Positions 12,195 to 25,500 of a stretch of DNA of 64,000 nucleotides are shown in pieces; position 1 is the first letter of the stretch, and every line of letters begins with the position of its first letter. Location: the NCBI RefSeq assembly GCF_037392515.1, contig NC_090288.1, positions 60,621,673 through 60,685,672 on the forward strand, given 5' to 3'. A model generated the notes under the pieces. It made no database searches and was not told where the DNA came from. It was given only the letters and a program-made list of their open reading frames with translations. Origin of the DNA: Haliotis asinina. Lineage: Eukaryota > Mollusca > Gastropoda > Lepetellida > Haliotidae. Made by a program: the position numbers and the translations under genes.

Positions 12195-13600
12195 ACGCGA
12201 TCTAGTGTGTGTTTTCTGTCATACAGATTCTGCTGAATGCTACAACAAATAAATTAATACAAAATGCAAATAATGAACGTAAAACAGACTAATTTTATAG
12301 CAACGATGTCAGGCTACTACCTTGTTCAGGAATGTATCCATCAATATCCACGTAAAAGAAATCGTATTCCATTCATCTGCAGCTGGTAAATAATCCTGCT
12401 CTGTGTCGCGTGTCTTACAACTGTCTCATTTGCGAAAAAGTAACACATCGTTTCACGTCTTTCGTTGGTGAAAACTAGATAAACCTCTCATTGGTCTCCC
12501 AAGATAGCACACCTGGCAACTAATTGTATGATGTCCACTATTCTAAGTAATTTAGTTGACCAATATTGAGCAATCAATCAATCAACGCAAGGGTGGTTAA
12601 TTCTTTGAAGGGAGGATGTTGTTTTTTGCACTCACACTTTACGACAGGGTGTAGTTATCTACACACACTGCCTTTTGACAAATCCTCTAGAAGAACAAAA
12701 GTAATTAATCAATCAGTGTGTTATCGGTTAATCCTTTGATCGATGTTTGTTTTTGTAACTCAGGTGATAAACCCTCTTGCATCACTTACATGCACATATT
12801 ACATAACATACAATAAATTTGCCATTACAGACCTTAATTTATAATGTTGAGTATTTACTCCAGACAGGAGAAATGCCAAATGGGAACCTTTGTTGAGTAA
12901 CCGAAGTGGTGTTGCTACTAATTATACCTGTTATAAATTCATGAATTGACCATCAAGAGAATGATGACAAATAACACGTGTAGGTTTACACCATCAAACG
13001 CGAGTTACAGCAAGGAGGATGTAATCTCTGTGTCGCATGCAGCCTGAAAACACTTATGGGCCGAAACTGTTTTGAGGATACCAACGGAATTTCGTTACAT
13101 AAGGAATACACACAGGCATTTGCTGTGTACTTTGGTAAATAAGTGAAATAAGTTTTTTTTTACGTAAGACAATATTCAGATTTCTCTACCAAAGCCAAGG
13201 TCATCGGTTTTTTGTTTACGAATTCAAATAAATCAACTGTGTGTTTTATTATCATAAATAATAAACCATTGTAGCTACCATAGCTACCAAAATTTACGTA
13301 TGCTATTTGCTATCACAGCTCAACCAACACTCAAAACTACCTAAATATAAAGCTTTGCAATCTTCCGTACTGAAACAAATGGCTTGCTACGTGCCTGTAG
13401 ACATCATATTTTCATGTAACATGATTAAATATCGAGGTTAAAAACACAGAAATAGGATCAAATTGGATCAGTAAGTATACCATCCAAGCATCCGAAAAGA
13501 ACTACACTGCTGGGATATATGGTTACGATCAGACAAGGAATACCATGGATATTTTTAAACAAATGGCATGTGATGGGCATCCGGCCTCCTGACTGTTTAA

Positions 13601-14040
13601 TGGCCTGCTGAGCTTATGCTAAATAATAAAAGTGAAATGTTGTGCGCGTAACCATTTAATACTGCCATTAAAATGAAAAGTAATTTTGACATGGCCGCTT
13701 CCCAGTCTTCAATTTGTCACTATATGAATGAGTGTCTGTAAGAACAAGTGTGACTGAATCTATAACTCATTAACACCTGCTAAACTTCCCAAGCTGTGTT
13801 ACTGAGAGTAAAAAAAATGTTTTCCTCCCGCGTCACTTTCTTCTCTATCAACTTTTCTTACCGCGCTCGTCACTTTTGGAAAAAAATGTGCCTGAGAAAT
13901 ATTAAATGTTTTATGCAGCCTTCTTTCCGGCACACAGTGGACAACACTACAGTGGACAACATTACAGCATGCCACAAGTTATATGAAGCAGTTCATCAAA
14001 TCTCGTCGGCGGTCACAAGTAATTATAGTACTTTGGACAT
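13601..14040. other. intergenic, no supported gene
   Basis: A 115-codon open frame on the + strand at 13796-14143 runs into a Penelope-type terminal repeat. It shows no family motif and is probably chance. Confidence 0.4.
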
Positions 14041-14225
14041 TCTAGAAGTTGGTGAGTCAAAAATGAAAGGTACAGCTTTATGGATTACAACTTCTTGTTT
14101 ATTACGTTTTGGTGTAGATTCTTACATCGTTATCAAGCTTTAGCGACTTGAAAACGATGTAACAATCTATACACTGCTCAACGAAATAAACGAGAAGTAA
14201 TCCATAAAGTTGTATGTTTCATTTT
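14040..14225 (-). mobile_element. Penelope-like terminal repeat, solo copy
   Basis: The sequence GAAGTTGGTGAGTCAAAAAT, followed by TTACAACTTCTTGTTTATTA, also bounds the larger Penelope-like element at 24030-25130, in both orientations. Here an inverted pair of these ends sits around a ~100-bp centre without coding sequence. It is a remnant of terminal repeats from the same family. Confidence 0.6.
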
Positions 14226-14274
14226 AAAAATACTCTGTGCTTTATCAGTTGTCAAGCTAAAAATGCTTTATGGT

Positions 14275-14420
14275 TCAACTTCTTTATTATACAAGGTCAC
14301 AACGTTTTGAGACAGTTCCTAGTCTCTTCTTCAGTCTCACCTCACCTGAAGAAGAGACTAGGAACTGTCTCGAAACGTTGTAACCTTGTGTAATAAAGAA
14401 GTTGAACCATAAAACATGTT
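14275..14420. mobile_element. palindromic Penelope-type terminus with hammerhead-like motif
   Basis: Two ~65-nt arms form an almost perfect inverted repeat with a centre near 14343. The + strand arm contains CTGAAGA, a GAGAC/GTCTC stem and then GAAAC at 14351-14387, followed by GTTGTA. That is the order of the hammerhead ribozyme core (CUGANGA, stem II, GAAA, minimal stem III, UH). Such ribozymes are known in Penelope-like element terminal repeats. The opposite arm carries the same motif inverted. Cleavage activity is not shown by the sequence. Confidence 0.6.
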
Positions 14421-14879
14421 CAGTTTTACTCTGAGTGCTGTTCGGCGAGGCGACAGTAAAACATCTCTGCATTATTTTTTGTGTCAAAGAAGCATGGGAC
14501 ATTTGTGTTTAGTAGATTTTAACCGCGTATGGTGATCTATTCACGCCATGAACAACATGGAATGTGACAGGTTCAATTATTATCAAGTGTGGTAGCAACC
14601 GAATGCATGATGACGCACGATGACACGAAGCGTTTATGGGCTGCATACACAATTTGGTCTCCTGCTTTCGATTGTAGAACCAGGAAATTTGTGTCCAAAG
14701 TAAGCCAGAAAGAGAAATTCGTATTGTTTTTATAGAGTACCCAGTGTGATTTGGTCACAATTGATTTTTGATGAAAATAGTCACTGAACAAGCATGGTCG
14801 TAGTATTGTCAATGGTTGACTATTACGAGAAATTATGCACAAGGAATGTCTCATGTTAACATCTGATGGGTCTGGCATC

Positions 14880-15728
14880 AGCATCGTGTGTATTCCTCAC
14901 ATGTTTGGATGTCAGCTTGAATCCTCCTCCTCGTGCTACTGGTAAACGGTCTGATAAGATCAAGTGGCAATTGCCGCCATTCTTCATGCAAAGCAGCTTC
15001 CAGCTGTGCAAGATTCTGTAGAGGGGATTGTTGTCCATGAATATCGGGTGAATAGCCAACGGGTGGTTGCCAAAGTGATGCACGACAACTGGATGGAGAA
15101 TATCCCGGATGTGCCGCTGACCATTAAGATTTCCTCGGACAGTCACCAACTGCAGTTTACAGTCGTGTGAAAGACAACCCCAGACCATAACCGATCCTCC
15201 ACCATAAGAAACAGTAGGATGGATATTCCTGGGCATGTAAGCACTCTCATTCGACCTGTAACGTGGAGGAGGAACCTGCTCTCATCTGATCAGTGGACCC
15301 TGCTCCATGTCCTCAAGTTCCACTGCCGATGGATCATACACCACTCCAGACTCACTTATGGACATCAGACAGCGCAGGAAGTTTGATGACTCTTCTGGAC
15401 CTCATACCAAGTGCCCTAAGGCGATTTCTGACGGTTCGGATAAACGTCTGTAGGGTAACCACAGGCGTTCCAAAACCGAACTTATGGTAGGGGGTTCTCG
15501 CCTCACCAGACGTGCTAGGCTGCGATCATCACGGGGCGTTGTCTTCATGGGTTGTCCATGCTTTGGACGATCCCTCGCATCTAATGTCATCTGATGTTTT
15601 CGGACAAGTCGGCTGATGACCGAGTGACTGTAGTCCAGTTGTCGTTCAGTAGCTTTGAAGGACATGTCTGTTGCATGCATACCGACAATTTGCCACCTTT
15701 GTGTTTCAGAAAGTCTTCTCCTCGCCAT
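14880..15728 (-). pseudogene. Tc1-type transposase, broken
   Basis: The minus strand encodes an N-terminal helix-turn-helix region beginning MARRRLSETQRWQIVGMHAT with the typical VISRLVRKHQ block. After frame breaks comes a catalytic-domain segment with SYGGGSVMVWGC and FMDNN. Tc1/mariner transposases have about 340 residues; here the frame is split into at least two pieces and the region after FMDNN, which should carry the last acidic residue, is not in frame. Function, when intact, is cut-and-paste transposition at TA. I did not locate its terminal repeats. Confidence 0.85.
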
Positions 15729-15899
15729 TTCATCACTCATTAATGGAGACAATTACAAATTTATCTGCTTTCATACCCATAAATGGCATGTCAGAGAAAC
15801 TGAATTGTGGGAAAGGTGTGGGTTGTATGCTTCACGTGCACAAGGGATGCGTTGTGACGAGTTCAAAGGAACTGAAACACCTTTTTAACTACTAGAGAT

Positions 15900-18800
15900 G
15901 TGTTGTCATACAGATATATCATGATGTTTAACGATGGTTAACTGTTGCTCTACTATCATGAAATTAGCAATTAGATCGCTCAGCCACGTATGACGACGGA
16001 TCGCGCTAACCCTGTGCTGCCGATAGGTTCAAAGGGTCATCACAAAGATGTCTTGTGCTTTTGTATGTGTGTTGAATGTGTCTCATCTATTGATTAACAT
16101 CATACATGTCTTTCTTTCATAAAGTTTATGTTGAGATATTTAAAAGAGTATGAACCGATGTTGTCAGAATCGTGCATAAAATACCTGGAACGAACGACCA
16201 CGTTGATAAGGTATCGTCTGCTTATGGTTTGTACTGACAATTTTGATGACGCGAATGTCATAGTTATATAGCAGGTTTAACGGAAACATAAGGACATGCT
16301 TTTGACTTTTAGGTCAAAATCTAAACACCTATAAAAATATTTACATCATCTGGGGGAAAGAATAACCAGGTGCGTGCTTTCTGTTGCTCTTTGATTTACA
16401 TTCTATTCTGGTAATTTAGAACTGTTGTCATTAACCTCACAACCATAAGTATAAGATCACTGTGTGCGTTGAACCATGTAAATATACAGTACAATCATTT
16501 TTGTCAGCAGTGAAGGGAACACAGGCCGACAGTACATAAAGTTGTGCTACATTTGAGAGGTATTTAGGTCGGGTAATCATGGCACAGTCGATGACCTTTG
16601 GCATGTTTTGGAGAACGACTGGAGTTTTACTACTTAACAGTGAGGAGCATTTGACCAGACTTGGATGGACATAGTGATATCTTCCAATATCTTTGCTTCG
16701 CAACCGGTCATGTTAGGATGGACATAGTGATATCTTCCAATATCTTTGCTTCGCAACCGGACATGTTAGGATGAAAAGTAATTCATCGTTTATTTGGTGT
16801 CAGTTGCAAAATGTACACAATCTATTTTCTCTTTTAACATGCATATATCTGCTTCAATCAAGAAATCATGAGAATTACAGTGGCGTCGTGCCTATGCTGT
16901 TCTAAACTGTTTGTATATTAACAAAGAATAGATATAAATAAATGACTATGGCATTTCTAAACAATGAAAAATGCGTGCTTTTATTTGATAAGGATATCCT
17001 CTCACACCGTGTTTGAATGTACATACCTTCTTGTCGTTAAGGATTGAATGAATAATGTAGGTGATTCGACATTTTGTGCATTCCATATAATTCCGAAACT
17101 AATAGAATATAGAAAGTGTTTTTTACGTTAGTTGCCCCGTTTGTCCACTTTTATCATTTAACAACAGCTTAGTATACACTTCTTGAGTAGGCGATTTGAA
17201 GACATAATCAACAGTTTTAGTCAGTAAATAATTTTAATGCTTGCATTGAACACACATCTAAGTGATCATAAATCACCGGGTTAATAGGGTAAATTTTAAC
17301 TCAGAGAATTTTATTTTGATTTTCTTTTTCAAATTTTGCTATTCCCCAGATTTCAGCACCACATGATAGAATTTGACTTACTTTGGCATGAATTATTATA
17401 AAGAATGAATGGCTGTTAATATATTATACATATTGCATAAAGGTTTCTTCATATTTTACCACTGTAGCTGTGGGTGTTAAACCCAAGCCAACGTTTTTTC
17501 GTTGTGTTGAATCAAATGCTCAAATGCTCTTGAAACATTTACAAATAATGGCTTGTCTAGTTCCTTGTCTGAACCAGCTTGAGCTCCCCTGATATTATCC
17601 ACTGTCTCCCTAGTTTACAAGTCTTTGGTTTAAATAGAAGTGAAACTTTTACTATATCTGTAAAAGATTGTACTGCTTTAACTTGTGATGTAGTAACGGA
17701 CACACTTTTATCTCAGTGCCTCAAGTATTGTCGTCTCCAGAATAATAACCGGCGCCAATCTGTGTGACTTTATGTTTAGTGATATAATCTTCAGGACTGT
17801 CATGCTCTAAATACTGTCGGTGAAAAGCATTTATGTTTTATAAGATGGAGGAAGCTTTTTATGATGCCTTTTGAAAAAAACGTTACGGTGGAACGGAATT
17901 CATGGCTGGTTTGAATTTTAACAGAGGACATTAACACAGCCACGGACAATGGCGACGAAAAACATAATAGCTGTTTGTGCATTTACAATGTTTCTGCGGG
18001 TGGGCCTTCTTGAGATCTATGCCCGGGTATACTGCTATTAAGGCTATGAAGAAGATGACATACTACCTTGACACGAATTATTTGATGTGACAAGGGTTGA
18101 CAAAGGGCGCCTGGGTATTTGTTATGTGAACTGTTCTTGCAATTATTACTATTTGGTTCTTTCTCGTGTACTCAGTTTATACCAAGAATTTGTCTAGTTC
18201 ATTGTAATGAGCAGTCTATTAGTGCATCGTTATATACATCTAAAATATGTATTGTAACCATACACAATTCAGTAATAACTGTGCACACTTGCTCATGTTG
18301 TGCAGCGCACTGATTCCGACACGTGATGGCAATTACATCATCTTGTGAAAAAATGGTACACGTGGATTTGTAGAATGTTGTACAGATCGTATGTTCCATA
18401 TATACCGTGAGAAGAAAATATAGGAGCACAGGGAAATACAAGCATTCTTTCATATTTCCCCTTTTTCATCACCACAGGATAGCTCTGTGGGAGGAACTCT
18501 GCCATGAAGTTATGTTCCCTTATTTGTTTCCCTCAGTATACCATGAATCTCTTCCTCTGCATTACTGTCCCACTGAAACCCGACATTTGCACAAACTCAT
18601 TCACACAAACATAACAACAGCGGAAAACAAACAACAAAACAAAACAAACAAATAAAAAAAACCAAAAACCCAAAATACAACAAAACAAAAACAAAAAAAC
18701 CAATAAAAACCAAACACAAGAAAATAAAATACAGCCTCCCAAAAGCTAAATAAAAAAACAAAACCCAACTATATTTTGAACTTACTCCGTTATATTATTT

Positions 18801-18950
18801 CTGGAAACACAGATCTGGACATAATTTACCCTCGGGTTTGAAACCTACGTCATTGATTGCTGTAGTGCATGTGTGCATCCAGGAAATAGTGATATTACTG
18901 AATACACTAAAACAATAAAATTAATCAAGTGGGTTCTCAAGAGTTTAAGT
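15900..18950. other. intergenic, mostly featureless
   Basis: About 3 kb of AT-rich sequence without recognisable genes. Two local features occur: a 53-bp tandem duplication at 16663-16768 (unit starts GGATGGACATAGTGATATCT), and an A/C-rich low-complexity stretch at 18600-18770 made of CAAAACAAA runs. Confidence 0.5.
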
Positions 18951-18969
18951 AGATATTAAAACTATGAAA

Positions 18970-19449
18970 CTGTTGACCGTGCGTGCGCGTTACTTTGTTC
19001 TAGTCTGTGTCACAGGAAGCGGTCGATATACATGTGCCATATGTTTTCTCTCAACAAAGCGAACAAAACTACACGTTATTATTTCCGCGTCGCGCGTGTG
19101 TACGTGTTGAGGCTGGCAGTACCCCGTTTAGCATCTTTACTCCCGCCAACTATCCATGCACGTGCTTCACAGAAAGGAGGTGTGGTCTGACTATAGCTGT
19201 ATATTTCAAATTGATCGATCAATCGGTTTGCATAATGAATGAAAGAGTACAGCCGAGACATCGATGTTTGCTGTAAGCGACATATTGGTTTCTATGAACC
19301 GACGCACCGAGCAGGCAGAAACAGGAAGGAAAAGAACCAACATATTGTACACTTGAGGCGACCAGGGTTCGGCTGCAGACGCGTAGGACGGGGTCGACAT
19401 GCCCCCACCACCGTCACCACGACATGAATATCGTAAACTCAACGTCGAT
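18970..19449 (+). promoter_or_regulatory. probable promoter and 5' UTR of the RRM/periphilin-like gene
   Basis: This stretch is visibly richer in CpG than the AT-rich surroundings (for example CGTGCGTGCGCGTTAC at 18979 and CGCGTCGCGCGTG at 19086). It lies directly upstream of the first coding exon. No TATA box or start site could be placed; the call rests on composition and position. Confidence 0.4.
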
Positions 19450-19526
19450 ATGTCTCTGGTTCCAGAGAGTCGCCACAGTGTGTTCGTGAGAGGTTTGCCG
19501 AGAAACGCCTCGCCGGATAACATAAG
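19450..19526 (+). CDS. exon 1: start and RRM beta-1 (RNP2)
   Basis: ATG at 19450 opens a 25-codon exon containing SVFVRGLPRNASPDNI, a good RNP2 strand and following helix start. It ends with two bases of a split codon before GTAAAC. Joining to 21620 gives a continuous RRM. An upstream ATG at 19424 runs into a stop in another frame, so 19450 is chosen. Confidence 0.8.
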
Positions 19527-22500
19527 GTAAACAACAGACGTAGCTGAACAATTGTTTACAACACTGTACTGTCATGATGATCTGTGAACATATGGCCATT
19601 GGCCAGTTGATAGACTCACAGACACCTGAAGAGTCAGCAGTGAATGGAATCAGTCAACCGGGTGTGTTGTGCGATGGGACACAATGTGCTACCACGAACC
19701 AGGTAGAGTCAATGTTAAAACAGGAACTATCAAAATGTCATTACTCACACTTGAAAGCACTGGTAATTTATGACATAGTTTCTCATTGTTAGCATATGAT
19801 AGTAATGTTATCTATATAAACGATGGCAATTTTGATATATTTAAATTTAAATGATACCAGGATTGGTGGATTATAGGCAGGCTGATACAAGTATTGGTGG
19901 ATTATAGGCAGGTTGATGCCAGGATTGGTGGATTATAGGCAGGCTGATACAAGTATTAGTGGATTATAGGCAGGCTGATACCAGGATTGGTGGATTATAG
20001 ACAGGTTGATACAAGTATTGGTGGATTATGGGCAAGCTGATAACAGGATTGGTGGATTATAGGCAGGTTGATACCAGGATTGGTGGATTATAGGCAGGTT
20101 AATAGCAGGATTGGTGGATTATAGGCAGGCTGATACCAGGATTGGTGGATTATAAGCAGGTTGATAGCAGGATTGGTGGATTACAGGCAGGTTGATACAA
20201 GTATTGGTGGATTAAAGGCAGGTTGATACAAGTATTGGTGGATTATAGGCAGGCTCATACAAGTATTGGTGGATTATAGGCAGGTTGATACCAGGACTGG
20301 TGGATTATAGGCAGGCTGATACAAGTATTGGTGGATTAAAGGCAGGTTGATACAAGTATTGGTGGATTATAGGCAGACTGATACAAGTATTGGTGGATTA
20401 TAGGCAGGTTGATAGCAGGAATGGTGGATTATAGGCAGGTTGATACCAGGAGTGGTGGATTACAGGCAGGTTGATACCAGGAGTGGTGGATTATAGGCAG
20501 GCTGATACAAGTATTGGTGGATTATAGGCAGGTTGATGCCAGAATTGGTTGATTATAGGCAGGCTGATGCAAGTATTGGTGGAATATAGGCAGGTTGATA
20601 CCAGGATTGGTGGATTATAGGCAGGTTGATACCAGGATTGGTGGATTATAGGCAGGTTGATACCAGGATTGGCGGATTATAGACAGGTTGATACCAGGAT
20701 TGGTGGATTATAGGCAGGCTGATACAAGTATTGGTGGATTATAGGCAGGTTGATAGCAGGATTGGTGAATTATAGGCAGGTTGATACCAGGATTGGTGGA
20801 TTATAGGCAGGTTGATACCAGGATTGGTGGATTATAGGCAGGTTGATACCAGCATTGGTGGATTATAGGCAGGCTGATACAGGTATTGTGTGGATAATAG
20901 GAAGGTTGATACTAGGTATAGGATTGGTGCATTACAGGCAGGTTGATACTAGGATTGGTGGATTATAGGCAGGTTGATAGCAGGATTGTGGATTATAGAC
21001 TGGCCGATACATGAATTGGTGGATTACAGACATGTTGATACCAGGATTGGTGGATTATAGACAGGTTGATACTAGGGTTGGTGGATTATAGGTCGGCTGA
21101 TGCAAGGATTAGTGGATTCTGGACATGTTGACACAAGGACTGGTGGATTAAAGGCAGGCTAATACCAGGATTGATGGATTATAGACAGGCTGACACCAGG
21201 ACTGGTATATTATAAACAGGTTCATATCAGGATTGGTGGATTATAGGTGGGTATATATTAGGTGGTAGGTAAATGTAGTACCTGTATTTGATACACTACA
21301 TTACTCACCAGACTAAGTAACTGCCATGCCCACGAGTTGCTTATTCTGACACATGTTGTGAGAGTAGGTCAGAATAAGTCCAAACTTCCTCATGCCTCCT
21401 CGTGGTGGTGCTCTGTATTCTAATGTCTGGCACAGACAATCAATATCGTGAGTATTGATCTGCACAACTGGGATATGATGACATGCGTCAGGAATTGTTC
21501 TGACCATGAACCAACAAACCTACACCATCCACATGGCTCACTTGATTACTTGTATAACCTACTACAGATGCATATACCCTTAATAGTGGTAACACCTTGA
21601 AATCACCTGTTTCTTTCAGAGATTTATTTGCTGGTGCATGTGGTCACTGCTCGATTGTAATCCACAAAGTGCGTCCCAATGGCAAGTTTCTTGTTTTACG
21701 CTTTGAAAAGACGGCGGAGGCTCAACAGGCGATAAACAAGTAGGTGACATATCCTCAAGGAGCAAACAGTCTTTTGTATGATGATGAATATTGTATGAGT
21801 TCTCCATCTTGCAGAGCAGGAAAGACTACTGTTCAGTCTCATGAACATTGCATTGAATTTCTCCATACTGCAGGAGACCCGTGAAGGTCCCGGGGTAGAA
21901 TAGGCCTTCAGCAACCCATGCTTGCCATAAAAGGTGACTATGCTTGTCGTAAGAGGCGACTAACGGGATCGGGTGGTCAGACTAGCTGACTTGGTTGACA
22001 CATGCCATCGGTTCCCCATTGCGCAGATCGATGCTCATGTTGTTGATCACTGGATTGTCTGGTCCAGACTCGATTATTTACAGACCGTCGCCATATAGCT
22101 GGAATATTGCTAAGTGTGACGTAAAACTAAACTCACTCACTCACTCACCATACTGCAGGATGGGAAATAACAATCCAGTTTCATCATCTCTGGTTTGAAT
22201 TTTTCTGTACTACATAACAGAAAATAACAATCCACAACCATGAAGCCTGGTTTGAATTTGAGTAAGGTAGGCCAAAGCTACACCACTGCTGGACACCAAT
22301 GCTTCTCAAAATTCATGGGCTGGTTGACTCAACAAGAACCCTCTCTTTTACCTCAGTATCCTTCATTGTTAATCCTGCATCATTGTAAACATATCATTAC
22401 AACAAATGTTTTCTGTTCATATAATTAAAACAAATGTTTTCTGTTCATATAATTACAACAAATGTTTTCTGTTCATATAATTACAACAAATGTTTTCTGT

Positions 22501-25500
22501 ACATATCATTACAACAAATGTTTTCTGTACATATCATTACAACAAATGTTTTCTGTTCATATAATTACAACAAATGTTTTCTGTTCATATAATTACAACA
22601 AATGTTTTCTGTTCATATAATTAAAACAAATGTTTTCTGTACATATCATTACCACAACAAATGTTTTCTTTTCATATAATTACAACAAATGTTTTCTGTT
22701 CATATAATTACAACAAATGTTTTCTGTACATATCATTTCAACAAATGTTTTCTTTTCATATAATTACAACAAATGTTTTCTTTTCATATAATTACAAAAA
22801 ATGTTTTCTATGCATATAATTACAAGAAAATATTTTCTATCCACATAATTGCAACACATTTTCAATTTTAATTACTTGAGCACTTCAGTTAAAATAAATT
22901 TACTATGCAAAAGAAACAAAACTGGAAATAAAATGTATTTCCTTAGCGTCTCCATTAAAGCTTCGATGGAGGTAATAACCAGCCTGTATTTTGTATTATT
23001 CATTTTAAGAAGTAACACATTTATATTTTCTTTCCATAAATATCTTTTCTCATGAACTCTTTACTGTTTGTACTGTATCTCAACCCAGCTAATTTTATAT
23101 TCCTGGAATTAATGATCAATAATTCACTTTAGGGTTTCTTCAAATTAAACTGAAACGTACCAGTCTAAATATGAACTCATTACCATGGTTACCTATCAGT
23201 ATGGACAGCATAACTATCTTTGATGGTAATTCCCATATTCATGATGATATTGGACATTCTATTGCCATGGCAACCGATCATGAATTCCCATGCTTTGAGT
23301 ATTTGTTTGAGGGGGTAGAGACCCATGCTGTTAAGGATTTGGCATATCACGTTAAGTGTATTTTGTCAAGCATTGGTTTCAGTGGACTATGGTTAAGGCA
23401 GGTGTTACCCGTAGGTTATTTGGAAAGACTTCCACCCATATCACCCCTTAAATTCCATTCTCGTCAAATCATATCACTTGGATATATATTCCTTATCTGA
23501 TAAGGATGAGTTTTAACTTTAATTGTATCTGAACATACTGACAGATATATCCAACTTCTAAAAATGCTTCTCAAAGAAGATTTTCCTCATTTCAATTTTC
23601 CCCAAATTTATTGGATACTGGAGGATGTCTTACCGATTATTTGTCAGTTGTTAAAAAAGAAATAATGATGATAGGCTGTACTTTTACTATGCTGTCCAAA
23701 TTTGACAAATTTTGAAAACATTTTCAGTCAATGTTCGCTTCAATATTATTTACGTAAATCTATTCCATATCTCTACAAGAAGTATTTATCAAATTCCGAT
23801 TCAACTCCCATAACTTAGCAGTAGGTGAGAAACTGGCAGATACCAAAACATAAATCTTGTTAATCTCAGATGTTTAATGTGTGGAGATGATTGCTACAGG
23901 TTAGGCTTGATGATAAGGCTATTAGAGTGCAGCTGACCTGATAACACCTAAACTGTAATAGGAAGTCAATAGATAGGCTTCAATTCTGATTGGCTTGGAC
24001 TGCAGAGAGTGGACTAGACTGATTAAAGGGCACATGTAGTTTACAACTTCTTGTTTATTACATTGAGCAACGTTTCGATGTAGATTCTTACATTGTTTTC
24101 AAGTGAAATGTGAATACAACCAAATAGTGAGAAGCTTATATACATGGTAAGTTACGACAAACAGCGAATTAACATTAAAAATAGCATGTGATAGAGTAAA
24201 CAAGTGGTACATAATTGGAGGAGGCCAGTAGGGAGCTAAAGCAACAATGAGCACAAGTGATGAAGCCAATGAATGGGAGTAGTAGTAACAACAAAACAGA
24301 CACAATGCTTAGATAGTCTATGGTTTGATCAGTTCCTCATAGACTGATGGTATGTAGTATCCTTGGTCTCTATTGATCAAAGATTTCGATGGCTTCCAAC
24401 AGTTTCCTTTTTGTGAAGTCCTGGTTTCTGGTTGACAATATTTCGAATTTGTCGAACTTGATGCGATGACTGGGGAATTTTTGTTGATGGTCTGAGAGGG
24501 CAGAATTGCTGTCTGCCTTGGCTGTAGAGGATTTGTGTTCTTTTATGCAGGTGTCAACAGGGCGAGAAATTTCACCTATATATGAATCTTCACATTAAAT
24601 CACTCCTTGTAAATCACTCCTTGTAAATCACTCCTTGTAAATCACTCCTTTTAGGGGGGCTGCATGCTGGAGGAGGGGTTATGGCCATTGGCTTGGAGGA
24701 TGGTCCTGATGGTTGGTGAGCCAGAGAAGATGGTGTCGATGTCTGCTTGGTGTTTAAGGAGTCTGCTAATTTGATGGGAGGTCTTGTCAGTGTAAGGAAG
24801 GGTAATTCTAATGGGGTGGTTTCTTGCTTGGCCAGTTTGGTATTGTCCAGGAGCATGGTGGAGATGGTCCTCTTGACTAGGTTAGGTGGATACTGGTTGA
24901 AGTTGGTAAAGACATGTTATATGTGGCTGAGTTCCTTTTGTAGGTCGTCGCTGCTGGAGCAAATATTCTTGGCGCATGCATATAAGCTTCTCACTATTTG
25001 GTTATATTCACATTTAGCTCGTAAACGATGTAAGAATCTACATTGAAACATCGCTCAACATAATAAACAAGAAGTTGTAATCCATAAAGCTGTATGTTTC
25101 ATTTTTGACTCGCCAACTTCTAGAATGCCCATTAAAGATGTGGTGATGTTGCTATGGTTTCATGAGTACTATGTCACTGATGTTTTAAAACACTATGGCA
25201 TCGTTTTAAGTAATAGCTCACAGATGTATCCCATCTGGCTGTGAGAAATACTAAGCCATGTGCCAACTTTGATTATCTAAAACGTGAATGAAAATGACCA
25301 TTGATATCAATAGTAAACAACATTCAAGCATTGAAACATTTGTTCTGAATCAAGTGAAGTGAAGTGAAGTCGCTGACAAGACTGGTAAAGAAAGCAATTA
25401 AACATAGAAATGTGCCAATACAAACATGAATGATTCCATAACATTGTCAATGTCTATGGCAGTTCAATGCAGGGTAATATAGAACACAGATGATGAAATG

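Larger units (their letters stand above)
10535..13600. repeat. 3-kb inverted repeat, arms ~890 bp
   Basis: The left arm (about 10535-11425) and right arm (about 12700-13600) are inverted copies that match closely over nearly 900 bp, with small indels. For example, CACGTGTTATTTGTCATCAT at 11140 reappears inverted near 12970. The 1.27-kb centre holds a 148-bp repeat copy and a SINE and has no coding frame. It may be a fold-back element or two head-to-head insertions. I found no clear target duplication at the outer ends. Confidence 0.88.

Noticed and set aside
19574..19792. 72-codon open frame in intron 1
   Set aside because: No motif, and it cannot be joined to exon 2 in a way that builds an RRM.
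21392..21447. Candidate first exon starting MPPRGGALYSNVW with donor GTGAGT, phase-compatible with exon 2
   Set aside because: The exon at 19450-19526 has the same phase, a far better RRM first strand (SVFVRGLP) and a CpG-richer upstream region. I kept it only as a less likely alternative start.
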